From assembly GCF_030269925.1 (NCBI RefSeq), contig NC_085132.1, positions 2,254,501 to 2,318,500 of the forward strand: a DNA stretch of 64,000 bases, read 5' to 3'. Every line of letters begins with the position of its first letter. The stretch's first letter is position 1. Shown one piece after another: positions 20,707-31,030 of the stretch. The position numbers and the translations under genes are program-made. The notes beneath the pieces are model-generated. The model was given only the letters and a program-made list of their open reading frames with translations, searched no databases and had not been told where the DNA came from. The stretch is from Bombyx mori (lineage: Eukaryota > Arthropoda > Insecta > Lepidoptera > Bombycidae).

Positions 20707-21931
20707 AAATAAAAAAGGCATGAAATAAAATGAAATGAAATGTGATGAGATATTAAGGGAGCACGTAATGATTTTTAGTTTATATAAAAAAATTATCATA
20801 TAAAATATATAGTTTTTCATATAAAAAAGTTTTCATTAAAATTAAAATAAGACTGACCTAAAGGTCTTAGTTACCAGGTCATAAAATCCCTTAAAAAATC
20901 ATTTCGTGCGCAGCGCGCTTCGCATTACTTTGTTTTTAATTTTTGGCTTTCGTTCGTTTTCGTAAACAACCTAACACGCGATTTTTCGTAACAGGATCCA
21001 TTTTTATTTTAAAGCAACCTGTTGCTGCAACAGGTTTCGTAAAAAATTACTCATCTTTAGTAGGAAACAGCCTCAAAAATATCGTTTTTATTAAAATATC
21101 TCGAACAATAAACATAACCTCAAAATGTAAACATTGTCTGATTTTACCAATTTGGCCATTGCTGGGAGACCTGAAAATTGGGCTCAAGAAACCTTCTTAG
21201 GTATTGTAACTTATGCCCAAATTCTAGCACTGTAACGCCAGGCCCAAGTTTGTATGGATTTCGGGTTTGTCCTTTCATACTCCTCCGTCCGCGCAATTTT
21301 CGTAAAAAGGGATACAAAGTTTTTGCTTCACGTATTAATATATAGATATGGGCGCAAGCCGTTTTTATAGTTTTGTTTATTCAATGTTATTATTTACTTG
21401 TTATTAGCAACATGATCATCTACCATATTTAAAATTTAATAGACAATGTTTTGATATGAAAATTTTCAGATGCTTACTGTCTAATTTACTGTTTAAAAAC
21501 ACAAAGGACTGTTAAAATACTCAAATATTAATAGGCTAAAAATAATAAAAATAAATTCTGTTACAATTAATATAAATACTTTAAATAAATATTGTAGGTA
21601 GTTCTTTAGGCAGATCATGTTGTTGGCGCCATCTATTATCAGATTGGATAATGATAATGTTTGTATAGATTAAATAAATTACTTGGGATTCATGTAAATT
21701 TCACGAAAATATTTATTCTGAATATTAAGCTACATTTCATGAATTGTTCCGTAGTAATTCCATTTGTTTGTATAAAAGAAGTCGTAGTTGCTATAACCAT
21801 CACAAAAACTAAAATGGCTAGCTGTTTAAAAATCAAGAGCGTGCCTTTTTGTAATATTCACGAAGTATTCATGTTTCATAGAATTGTCTTGTATTTTCGT
21901 TGCAATGAATCTTACGTGTTAGCAATACATT

Positions 21932-22368
21932 GAAGTCGTCGTGGCCTAAAGGATAAGACGTCCGGTGCATTCGTATGTAGCGATGCACCGGTGTTCGAAT
22001 CCCGCAGGCGGGTACCAATTTTTCTAATGAAATACGTACGTACCTACTTAACAAATGTTCACGATTGACTTCCACGCTGAAGGAATATCATCGTGTAATA
22101 AAAATCAAACCCGCAAAATTATAATTTACGTAATTACTGGTGGCAGGATCTCTTGTGAGTCCGCGCGGGTAGTTACCACCACCCTGCCTATTTCTGCCGT
22201 GAAGCAGTAATGCGTTTCGGTTTGAAGGATGAGGCAGCCGTTGTAACTATACTGAGAACTTATATCTCAAAGTGGGTGGCGAATTTACGTTGTAGATGTA
22301 TATAAGCTCCAGTAACCACTTAACACCAGGTGGGTTATGAGCTCGTCCACGCAACGAAGCAAAAAAAA
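21932..22368 (+). repeat. Bm1 SINE, full length
   Basis: Starts GAAGTCGTCGTGGCCTAAAG; A box TGGCCTAAAGGATAAGACG, B box GTGTTCGAATCC; ends in a long A-rich tail. Confidence 0.92.
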
Positions 22369-22930
22369 AAAGAAAACCACTTACCCCAGTACAATTGAAA
22401 TTAGATTCTTTTCGGCGAAGTTATCTCAAAAGCCTTCAGCTACCGTGCTGGATTCTCGTCGTCTCGCTGTTGCCGGGAGCTGCCAAGCGATGTGTGCTCC
22501 GTAGTCGCCGCTGCTGCTATTGCTTGGCGATGTGAGTTCCGTCGCGATGCGGTGATTCACGTTAAAACTTCGTCTTGGCGTTATTTCTATGCGGAACCCT
22601 ACCGAATTCACCAAATTTGTTAAGCTTGGAGCAGCTTTGTAGTTAAAAAAAAAACTTTAATACACACTGAATTTATTTTATTTTAAAGAAATCTGATGTT
22701 ATACGAACAGAGTTTGGATGGTATGAGCTTGAAGATTGATATCGAACTTGTGAGTTTTAAGGAAAAAGCCAACGTATACACGAATAGTATTTACTAAACA
22801 ATTAGTAAATGAATCATTCAGACTATGAACCTTATTGGTAAACATATTTAAGATCTCAAAACAACACAATTAGTAAATTATGTAGTAAACAGGACATCAG
22901 CATACATAAGCCGGATAAAACTCAAAACGA
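22369..22930. other. Intergenic sequence, unexplained GC-richer patch
   Basis: 22420-22600 is GC-rich (GCTGTTGCCGGGAGCTGCC, CGCCGCTGCTGCTATTGC) and open for 62 codons on the minus strand, but shows no known motif. It is probably a decayed repeat. Confidence 0.3.
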
Positions 22931-23066
22931 ACCCCATCAGTCTTCTCCAGCGATAGGCAAAGATTCGTGTTAGCAACGTCGTCAGGTTTGAGCCCCGTGA
23001 GCTCACCTACTAGTTAAGGTTACGCTGAAATAGCCTCTCAAGGCTATCAGCTTAGGTAGGAAAAAA
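22931..23066 (+). mobile_element. LINE family B, 3'-terminal fragment
   Basis: TTCGTGTTAGCAACGTCGTC to TTAGGTAGG then poly(A). Confidence 0.75.
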
Positions 23067-23079
23067 AAAGATAGGCCAA

Positions 23080-23720
23080 CTATACGAACGACCCCTTCGT
23101 AAACGCCTCTGGGACTATGTCACCGCAAATATTATACTAGTCGACGAGCTGTTTGGATTCCGCGCCAAACAACTTCGCTACATGGAAACTTCCGTACTCT
23201 GTAGTGCAAGTTGCTGTGTTCTCGCGGTCCGCCTAAAATGGGAACCCATGAGTTTCAACTTGACTCAGCTTGACTCAGTCAGTAAGTATTTACAGTCGGC
23301 ATCATTGTGCCACTTTGAGAAAACGGCACGACACGAAAACCCACTTGTCGTGGCCACTGGACATACCCGATCCTGTGGACCGAATGGTAAAGAGTCGACG
23401 TCGCCCTAAGCGCGTCATTACGGATCCTCCCGATCCATTAACGGTGCTTTTAGGTACCACAAGCACCGGTCAACGTCCTCGTCGAAGCCGTCGCTTGCGA
23501 CGAAGGGCTCGACGAGTAGATTAACCCATAGACAAAGCCCAATGAGTTTCTCGCCGGATCTTCTCAGTGGGTCGCGTTTCCGATTAGGTGGTAGATTCTG
23601 CGAAGAACTGCTCTTGCTAGCAACACTCCGGTTTGAGCCCCGTGAGCTCACCTACACGCTAGGGTAAAGCTGAAATAGCCTTTCAAGGCTAACAGCACAG
23701 GCGGGAAAAGAAAAAAAAAG
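23080..23720 (+). pseudogene. LINE family B: reverse-transcriptase remnant, ORF2 end and 3' UTR
   Basis: GAGCTGTTTGGATTCCGCGC near 23139 encodes ELFGFRA, which resembles the E/Q-FGFR reverse-transcriptase motif, but the frame then breaks. From about 23340 a frame reads WPLDIPDP, VITDPPDPLTVLLG and an arginine-rich C-terminus RSRRLRRRARRV, with a stop at 23522-23524. The 3' UTR and poly(A) follow. This links the many family B 3' ends in the window to a LINE coding tail. Internally deleted and dead. Confidence 0.65.
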
Positions 23721-23757
23721 AAAAATGGGTCTACCGGATATAATATTAGTATAGATA

Positions 23758-23848
23758 AGTGTGGGAAATTTCAGACTCCTCCGTCCGCGCAATTTACATA
23801 CGTAAAAAGGGGTACAAAGGGTTTGCTTCACGTATTAATATATAGATT
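23758..23848 (-). mobile_element. Helitron family H2, 5'-end fragment
   Basis: GTGTGGGAAATTTCAGACTCC to CACGTATTAATATATAGA. Confidence 0.65.
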
Positions 23849-24528
23849 GATGTATGACTTAGCCTAGTCACTAAGTCACTTAGGTATTAGACATTAGTGT
23901 GAGGGGCATAACATAACAATTAGTCGTTAAGGTTGTTATTGATAATTCTATTGTATATTTTTATTTCAAACTTTATTGAGTCAAGTGGTTGTCGCCTTGA
24001 TCTAAGAGTCGAGGGCGGTAAGAGGGGCATGGGGAAGCTGAGTCCCGCGTATCTCGCGAGTTCACTAGGCGTGGAAACCTCAGATAAGGTTCGGCTCTGA
24101 CCCGAAAAGAGGGGCGTTGAACTTAAATGTAGGGAATATATTAACTATCTGACTTTGACCGGGACTGGAATCCCTTCTTTATCCTCTTTAGGTATTCCTC
24201 TTGTACGTATTTATCTAGAAACCTTGACTTTTCTTTACTATTCGGCCATGAATACTCCACAAATTCTACTTGATAATGTTTTGCTTTTAAACCAATATTA
24301 TCACACTCAAATTTGTATAGTTTTCGATGAATCTATCATTCATTATACGATAGTTTTATCAACATAAATCATATTAATCACTTTAAATCGATTAGGTAAT
24401 TTTCGACATTAGATTTTAATGATAGGCCACTACTTTTGGGTATTAAGTATTTGTTAATCAAATTTCTGTGAATGTTCGGAAGATTATACAAAAAAAAATT
24501 AAATAAGACAGATGTGAAACTTTTCCGA
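23849..24528. other. Intergenic sequence, no feature recognised
   Basis: 23990-24110 is GC-richer (GTCCCGCGTATCTCGCGAG) but without motifs. Confidence 0.3.
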
Positions 24529-24960
24529 ATTTTTTTTTTATTGCTTTGATTGGGAGCTCATAGCCCACCTGGTGTTAAGTGGTTACTGGAGCCCATAGAC
24601 ATCTACGACGTACCGCCATCCACCTTGAGATATAAGTTTTAAGGTCTCAAGTATAGTTACAACGGCTGCCCTATCCTTCAAACCGAAACGCATTACTGCT
24701 TCACGGCAGATATAGGCAGGGTGGTGGTACCTACCCGCGCGGACTCACAAGAGATCCTACCACCAGTAATTACGTAAATTATAATTTTGCGGGTTTGATT
24801 TTTATAACACGATGTTATTCCTTCACCGTGGAAGTCGATCGTGAACACTTGTCGAATACGTATTCCATTAGAAAAATTGGTACTCGCCTCGGATTCGAAC
24901 ACCGGTGCACCGCTCAACACGAAAGCACCGGACGTTTTATCCTTTAGGCCACGACAATTT
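24529..24960 (-). repeat. Bm1 SINE, near full length
   Basis: Starts at the T-run and ends at GGCCACGACAATTTC. The head is intact except for a missing base in CTCGGATTCGAAC; a few bases of body are lost near 24612. Confidence 0.9.
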
Positions 24961-25009
24961 CTAAATACATAATGAATCTAAAAATCGTAATTTTTTTTGT
25001 CTACCTGCC

Positions 25010-25386
25010 ATCGAGCGTGGTTCAAGCCTGACGAATTGATTAACACTAGCCCTATCAGAAGCAGAGCTTCGCAGAATCTACCACCGGATCGGAAACGCGA
25101 CCCACTGAGAAGATCCGGCGAGAAACTCAGTGGGCTGTGTCTGAGGGTTGTCTTAGAAATACGATTTACTCTCAATTTATCTCCGGATTCGTCTTTCCCA
25201 TAGTCTACTAGATATTCTGGCGCCTTTACTAACAGAAATCGACATCATTACTTCTTGAACGATGTACGGTTATGAACTTTGGATTCAATGGCTGAACCCT
25301 TCTTCGCATTCAACGGTTTCGACGAGAACGGTGACCGGTGCTTTGCATGCTTAAAGCACCGATAGTGGATCGGGAGGATCCGAAGG
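25010..25386 (-). mobile_element. LINE family B fragment interrupted by a piggyBac-MITE piece
   Basis: 25020-25155 and 25263-25386 are adjacent parts of a family B 3' end. Between them, 25156-25262 matches the inner right arm of the 2396-3105 MITE (TCGTCTTTCCCATAGTC, GAAATCGACAT). Confidence 0.6.
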
Positions 25387-25493
25387 TTTTTTTTTATTGC
25401 TTAGATGGGAGGACGAGCCCACCTGGTGTTAAGTGGTTACTGGAGCCCATAGACATCTACGACGTAAATGCTCCACCCACCTTGAGACATGGT
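25387..25493 (-). repeat. Bm1 SINE fragment
   Basis: TTTTTTATTGCTTAGATGGG to CACCCACCTTGAGACATG, then an abrupt switch into LINE C. Confidence 0.75.
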
Positions 25494-25966
25494 GAGTGGT
25501 TACCGTCGCCCATGGACTTCAGCAATGCCAGGGGCAGAGCCAAGCCGCTGCCTACCGCTTAATACTCTCCACAAGCCTCGTTTGAAGAAGGACATGACAT
25601 AGCGCTCGGGAAACACCGTGAAGGGGAGCTCATTCCATAGCCGGATGGTACGTGGCAAAAAATACCTCTGGAAACGCACTGTGGATGACCGCAGTGGCTC
25701 CAGGTAGTATGGATGAACTCTACTCCGGTGGCGGGCGGTGCGATGGTAAAAACGAGATGACGGTATCATCTCGAACAATTCCACAGAGCACTCCCCATGG
25801 AACATACGGTATAAAATACAGAGGGAACCGAAGTCCCTCTGTATCTCCGAACGGCCCTCTTCTGTATGGAGTCAAATGGAAGAAGCTGGTGTTTGGGAGC
25901 CCCGGCCCAGAGATGGGAGCAGTACTCCACGCGAGGCCGGACTTGTTCTTTATAAAGCAAAAGTCT
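25494..25966 (-). pseudogene. LINE family C: reverse-transcriptase C-terminus and 3' UTR
   Basis: The minus-strand frame (25500-25805) reads RMFHGECS-like, TARHRSRVHPYYLEPLRSST, FLPRTIRLWNELP and SFFKRGLWR. This is the usual C-terminal end of Jockey/CR1-type reverse transcriptases. The part above 25800 continues with frameshifts (RPRVEYCSHLWAGAPK). 5'-truncated and dead. Confidence 0.7.
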
Positions 25967-26111
25967 TATTCGTAAAGTATATAGTATGTGACGTGTTTTG
26001 GGCGACGGCGGCTGCTTGCCGTTTGTTCAGCAGGATTGAGAATAAATCGAACGCTGAGGTATACTTTTTAAGTATTCGTCTGAACAAGACGACTATCATT
26101 ATATATAAAAA

Positions 26112-26498
26112 CTAGCTGACCCGGCAAACATTGTTTTGCCATATATAAGATTTCTAGGGAATTACTAGTGTAGAAAAAAAAACTAACTTATTGTAAGTGT
26201 GTAAGGATGTGGTAAATGAGTGAAAGAGGTATGCAGTGCTGTGAACGATGAGGGAATAAATAATAAAAATAACAAAACCTCATTCAACCACATAATACCT
26301 CACTATAACAAAAAAAATGTCCAAATAAAAAAGATATGTTAGGGGTGGACAACCCTAATCACTTAGGGGGATAAAAAATAGATAGTAGCCGATTCTCAGG
26401 CTTACTGAATATGCACAAAAATTTTCATGAGAATCGGTCAAGCGGTTTCGGAGGAGTATGGGAACGAACATTGTGACACGAGAATTTTATATATTAGA
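26112..26498 (-). mobile_element. Non-autonomous Helitron, head to head with the next
   Basis: 3' end ACTAGCTGACCCGGCAAAC on the left; 5' end TTTTATATATTAGA on the right. The interior carries TCGGTCAAGCGGTTTCGGAG, common in moth Helitrons. Confidence 0.7.
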
Positions 26499-26771
26499 TG
26501 AATTGCTGTTCGTTAGCCTCGCTAAAACTCGAGAACGGCTGGACCGATTTACTAATTTTGGTCTTGAATTATTTGTGGAAGTCCAAAGAAGGTTTAAAAG
26601 GTAGATAAATATGAGAATGCTCAAAATTAAATAAAAATAACAATTTTGTTTTCCCTTTGATGTGTCCCCCGTCGGACGGATTCCTTTTGTTTGTTTTAAG
26701 TTTATTTTATACAAAAGTTTAGGTCTTTTATTTATCGATTGAGGCATTATGAAGTCTGCCGGGTCAGCTAG
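26499..26771 (+). mobile_element. Non-autonomous Helitron (family H3)
   Basis: GATGAATTGCTGTTCGTTAG to TCTGCCGGGTCAGCTAG|T. Its 5' end touches the 5' end of the preceding Helitron. Confidence 0.72.
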
Positions 26772-27149
26772 TTTATACATAATAATCGCATCTAAAAAGA
26801 AAGGTACTCCTCATCCAATACGTCACTTCCGTTATTCGTTGTGATTCATTTAAAAAAAAATTCGAGTAAAGATGTTTTAATCGGTTTTTGTTAATACCGA
26901 ATCAGTGCTAGAAGAAACTAATAAAAACATTGAAAAATAAATCACGTAATCAAGCAACCTTTGTGTAAATAAGATTAGTAAATTTCGAGGCCGATTATTT
27001 TTTCATTACCATTTTTTATCCTTTCATTAATTATCCTTTCAGAATAAAATCGTAATATGAAGTGATTTATCAAAAATATCAACCCTTGATTAAATTTTAA
27101 AGATCCGGCTGCGTCGGATGATGTAAAGTTTTACGTAATCTCCTGTAGA
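26772..27149. other. Intergenic sequence, no feature recognised
   Basis: AT-rich. Confidence 0.35.
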
Positions 27150-27415
27150 AATTTCTTTGACGTCACTCAAGAACTTTCCAGTCCCAACGGCCATCCGTTC
27201 TACGATCAATGCGTCCTGCCCACTGCCACTTCAACCTCGCAATCCTTTGGGCTATGTCGGCTACCATGGTTTTCCTGCGAATCTCCTCATTTCAGATTTG
27301 ATCTTGCAGGGAAACTCCGTGCATAACCATTGCTCTTTGGGTGACCTTGAGCCTTCTCATAAGGCCCATTGTGAGCGACCATGTCTCAGTCCCATCCAGT
27401 ACAATAAACAAATAA
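27150..27415 (-). pseudogene. RTE-clade LINE reverse-transcriptase C-terminal fragment
   Basis: The minus strand translates to pieces ETWSLTMGLMRRLKVTQRAM, then MHGVSLQDQI, a stop, NEEIRRKTMV and KWQWAGRIDRRTDGRW. This block is characteristic of RTE-type ORF ends. Stop codons interrupt it. Confidence 0.75.
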
Positions 27416-27481
27416 TGTTAATTGATATACCTACTACTATTATATAATTAATCATGGATATCCGACTTTCTATCTACAATA

Positions 27482-28790
27482 CTTAGTCTGGCCATAAATA
27501 CTGTTACAATTAAAAATAAACAAAATATTACATTTGAATTTGGAATCTGTCATTTTTATATGATTGCTCATTGAGTTTTCTCATTTTGGCGCCAATACAT
27601 TGTACAATATTTTGCGATATTAAAATGGAGTGGGGTGATAAAGAGAACCGAATCGCTGTGATTGCATTATACAAAGTAGGTATGGAGCCAAATGCAATTT
27701 TTAAAACTCTCCATACGCTTGGTATTAGTAAAATGTTTGTGTACCGGGCTATTAATAGGTGCAATGAGACCTCCTCTGTTTGTGACAGAAAAATATCTGG
27801 CCGTCCACGTAGTGTTCGTACGAAAAAGGTGGTCAAAGCAGCAAGGAAAAGAATTCGAAGAAACCCTGTCCGAAAGCAAAAGATTTTATCTCGGGAGATG
27901 AAGATAGCACCTAGAACCATGTCGCGTATTTTAAAAGATGACTTAGGACTTGCAGCCTATAAGAGACGTACTGGTTATTTCTTGACTGATAATTTAAAAG
28001 AGAATAGGGTGGTAAAATCGAAACAACTACTGAAGCGGTACGCAAAGGGAGGTCATAGAAAAATTATGTTTACGGATGAGAATTTTTTTACAATTGAGCA
28101 ACATTTTAACAAACAAAATGACCGTATTTATGCTCAAAGCTCTAAGGAAGCTTCCCAATTAGTCGACAGAATGCAACGTGGGCAATATCCGACTTCAGTG
28201 ATGGTTTGGTGGGGTATTAGCTATGATGGAGTGACTGAGCCATACTTTTGTGAAAAAGGTATCAAAACATCGGCACAAGTGTATCAAGATACCATTCTTG
28301 AGAAGGTAGTGAAGCCCCTTAATAACACCATGTTCAATAATCAAGAATGGTCCTTCCAGCAAGACTTGGCGCCAGGTTATAAAGCTCGGTCTACGCAGTC
28401 TTGGTTGGAAACGAACGTTTCGGACTTCATCAGAGCTGAAGACTGGCCGTCGTCTAGCCCCGATCTTAATCCGCTGGATTATGATTTATGGTTAGTTTTA
28501 GAGAGTACGACTTGCTCTAAACGCCATGATAATTTGGAGTCCCTAAAACAATCCGTACGATTGGCAGTGAAAAATTTTCCCATGGAAAGAGAGCGTGCTT
28601 CTATTGATAACTGGCCTTAACGTTTAAAGGACTGTATTGCAGCCAATGGAGACCACTTCGAATAAGCTTTTTATACTTTAAATTGTTTTATATTTATGTA
28701 TTAAGCTAACACACTGTAAAAGTAATAAATGTTATTTGCAATAGAATTGTTTTTATTTTTAATTGTAACAGTATTTATGGCCAGACTAAG
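27482..28790 (+). mobile_element. maT-type (DD37D) mariner-like transposon, 1309 bp
   Basis: Perfect 39-bp terminal inverted repeats: CTTAGTCTGGCCATAAATAC at the left start (27482-27520) and the exact complement at 28752-28790. Flanked by TA on both sides (27480-27481, 28791-28792), the Tc1/mariner target duplication. It contains one transposase frame with a single late stop. Confidence 0.93.
27625..28620 (+). pseudogene. maT-type mariner transposase, C-terminus lost to a stop codon
   Basis: The start MEWGDKENR is chosen over an in-frame ATG 18 codons upstream because family members begin near here. Seen: N-terminal helix-turn-helix region (SKMFVYRAINR), GRPRSVRT linker, first catalytic Asp in FTDEN, second in FQQDLAPGY, third in SPDLNPLDY. 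Spacing from the second Asp to the Asp of NPLD is 37 residues, so DD37D, the maT group. The TAA at 28618 interrupts WP-stop-RLKDCIAANGDHFE; the same frame then runs 16 more codons to a normal stop near 28665. The other catalytic residues are intact. Cut-and-paste DNA transposase acting in the nucleus; this copy is probably inactive or weakened. Confidence 0.9.
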
Positions 28791-28794
28791 TATA

Positions 28795-29077
28795 TGTACC
28801 TAGAACTTCTTCTTCTTTTGCTCCACTTTATCCCACTAGGTGGGGTCGGCACAGCTAATTTTTCACTCCCATTCTCTTCTATCAGTCGTCATCTCAAGAT
28901 TCACTCCTCTCTCTCTCATATTCGTCACTCACACACGCCATCCATGTCTGCTTTGGTCGACCTCTTCCCCATCTACCTTGCACTACCATTTCCAGTCACA
29001 GAACGTCTCAATATGAATCGTTGCAATTTCTTCGAATGTGTTTCTAAAAATCACTCCGCCCACACATGCCAATGACC
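28795..29077. repeat. Dispersed repeat fragment, class unclear
   Basis: Contains GCTCCACTTTATCCCACTAG, GGGGTCGGCACAGCTAAT and TCGACCTCTTCCCCATCTAC, strings I recognise as recurrent in insect genomes. No intact coding sequence. Confidence 0.4.
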
Positions 29078-29309
29078 CCGTTGTTATAAATATCTTGAAA
29101 TTTGGATGCAGTCTGAAGCGCGGAAAACAAACGATGGTCGATTAATTTTCGAATTTAAAACTAAATCATTTTATTGTTAACTAAATAGTCTAGATTTTTT
29201 TTAAATTAGTTATTATAATTGTAGGAAGTCATTAATTATTTCGGACAACACGCGCTACTTATGATAGGTAAATAAACTGTCCATGATACAAACAATATTT
29301 AAAATATTC

Positions 29310-29560
29310 TCTTTGTATGCTGTGCCAGTTGTTCCACGATGAGTACCCTGAGGAATTGTTTGAGTTGGTTCCCCCTGCGTTCATCCACAGTGCGTTTCCA
29401 GGGACTTTTTTGCGACACACCGTACTTACGGCTCCAAAATGAATTTCCCTACACAGTGTTCCCTGAGCGCTGATACATACGTCTTTATTCAAACGAAGTT
29501 TGCAAATTCTGGAGTTGGCTGACGCTTGACTACGATCCTGGCATTATTAGCGTTCATACC
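29310..29560 (+). pseudogene. Possible LINE reverse-transcriptase tail, strongly decayed
   Basis: Plus-strand pieces ELVPPAFIHSAFPG and FLRHTVLTAPKMNFP resemble the pattern at the end of Jockey/CR1 reverse transcriptases. No continuous frame. Confidence 0.3.
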
Positions 29561-29844
29561 TTCAGACGGGCAGATGTCTATAATGGAAAAAACAAAATTT
29601 CACGACCACAGGAATAATGAAGGTTAAACTTACAAAGAAACTTCAGTTTTATTTCTGAAGATATGCAATCACAGCGCTTTAAGATATACGGGTAATCGTT
29701 TCGATAAATTTTAATCCGTTTTTAAGTATATTGTGTTACATAGGACGCTTAATTACGTATATCACGATAGTATAGTATGTAACGGATTATTACTATAAGG
29801 TACTTAAGATATGACACTCCAATATTAGCTTAATTTCTTAGAAG

Positions 29845-30043
29845 GATTTATCAGCTTAAAGCCCACCTAGCATTAGAGGTTTGCGGGAGTCCATAGGCAT
29901 CTACGACGTAAATGCCGCCACCACCTTAAGACGTGAGTTCTGTACAACCCTACAAATCGAAACTCATTACTGGTTCACGATTGAAATTGGCATGGTGGTA
30001 GTATCTACCCTTACGGACTCAGAATACGCCCTACCACGAGTAA
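29845..30043 (-). repeat. Bm1 SINE, old and diverged
   Basis: AGCCCACCTAGCATTAGAG, CATCTACGACGTAAATGCC and GGCATGGTGGTAGTATCTACC align with the Bm1 body, with gaps. Confidence 0.65.
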
Positions 30044-30184
30044 ACTGATTTATTTACATAGTTTAAAATAGTTTAAATGTTTAGAAAGCCAACAGCGCAA
30101 ATATAAATAAAGTTAACAAACAACATATTTGTTTCTTTGTTAAGGATATTTTGCGTTTGGGTGCAACGACCAACCTTATGATTT

Positions 30185-30411
30185 AGCCCACAGACACAGC
30201 CCACTGTGTTTCTCACCTAACTCTCACTCTCACTCTATCACCGGATCTTCTCAGTGGGTCGCGTTTCCGATCCGGTGGTAGATTCTGCGAAGCACTGCTC
30301 TTGCTAGGGCTAGTGTTAGCAACGTCGTCAGGCTAGAGCCCTGTAAGCTCACCTATTCGCTCGGTTACGCTGCCATAGTCCTCGAAGGCTACCAGCATAA
30401 GTAGAAAAAAA
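30185..30411 (+). mobile_element. LINE family B, 3'-end fragment
   Basis: AGCCCACTGTGTTTCTCAC to CATAAGTAG-poly(A). A (CTCACT)n expansion sits at 30222-30236. Confidence 0.75.
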
Positions 30412-30774
30412 ACGTTCCAAGGACACCGCTAATGCTAGAGCGCAGCCGAGCCACTGCTTAACGCTTCGAACTTTTTCTACTAAAAACTTTCTTTGAGCTT
30501 TTTTTTTGGGATAGACGGATTGCTGGTGGCGCAGAGACCTTTCAATCTTCATCAAGATCGGTGTGCTAGAGGCACGGGCTAAGCCAGTAACAGTTTGCTA
30601 TAGTGGATAACCCTCGCTGAGTTTTGTTTAAAGGAAGATTTTAGCGCTTCGGATGTATCATCAGGAGCTGTCCTCCGCTTACAGCGTGTTCCAAATACGT
30701 TCATGTTTTCAGCTCTAACGCTAAAAGCAGGCTTACAGACCCCGGCAGCCCTACCCGTCGAACTCGGCAAAGAT

Positions 30775-31030
30775 TTCGACGTGCAACCTAACCTATGCAT
30801 CAGCCCGCTGAGTTTCTCGCCGGATCTTCTCAGCGGGTCGCTATTCCGGTCCGGTAGTGAATTCATTCGCGAAGCAGTTGCTCTTGAGTTGTTAGGTCTC
30901 CTTTGGAGGCGCTCGGGCGGCTGTAAGCAAATCCCACCCCTCCTGGCTAAGCGCATGCTCGCCCACTTGCCCTGGTGAAACTGGAAAGGCCTATGAGCCA
31001 CCAGTAATCCATCATTCATAAAAAAAAAAC
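30775..31030 (+). mobile_element. LINE family B2 (related 3' end with different tail)
   Basis: Shares CTCGCCGGATCTTCTCAG and the region after it with family B, but ends in GAGGCGCTCGGGCGGCTGT, CCCACCCCTCCTGGCTAAGC and GTGAAACTGGAAAGGCC before the A-run. Same tail at 34405-34662 and, inverted, at 57958 and 61160. Confidence 0.7.

Larger units (their letters stand above)
19677..21273. mobile_element. 1.6 kb inverted-repeat DNA element, class unknown
   Basis: Both ends start AGGA[G/C]AAACCC and share TTGGGCCTRRCGTTACA in inverted orientation (left near 19692, right near 21235). No transposase frame. It carries a palindromic repeat (20023-20247), a half copy of it (20331-20415) and a Bm1 (20475-20706). 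Confidence 0.6.
19348..21347 (-). mobile_element. Helitron (family H2) split by a 1.6 kb insertion
   Basis: 3' part at 19348-19676 (CTAG, GGTCCCGC, hairpin AGTCGAAATTCGACT). 5' part at 21274-21347 (TTTCATACTCCTCCGTCCGC to TTAATATATAGA). Joining them restores the family sequence, so 19677-21273 is an insertion. Confidence 0.75.

Noticed and set aside
22426..22614. 62-codon minus-strand frame as a transporter exon
   Set aside because: No hydrophobic segment or family motif and no fitting splice phases.
23182..23524. Overlapping plus-strand frames as host genes
   Set aside because: The end VITDPPDPLTVLLG with an Arg-rich tail belongs to a LINE ORF2 remnant followed by the family B 3' UTR.
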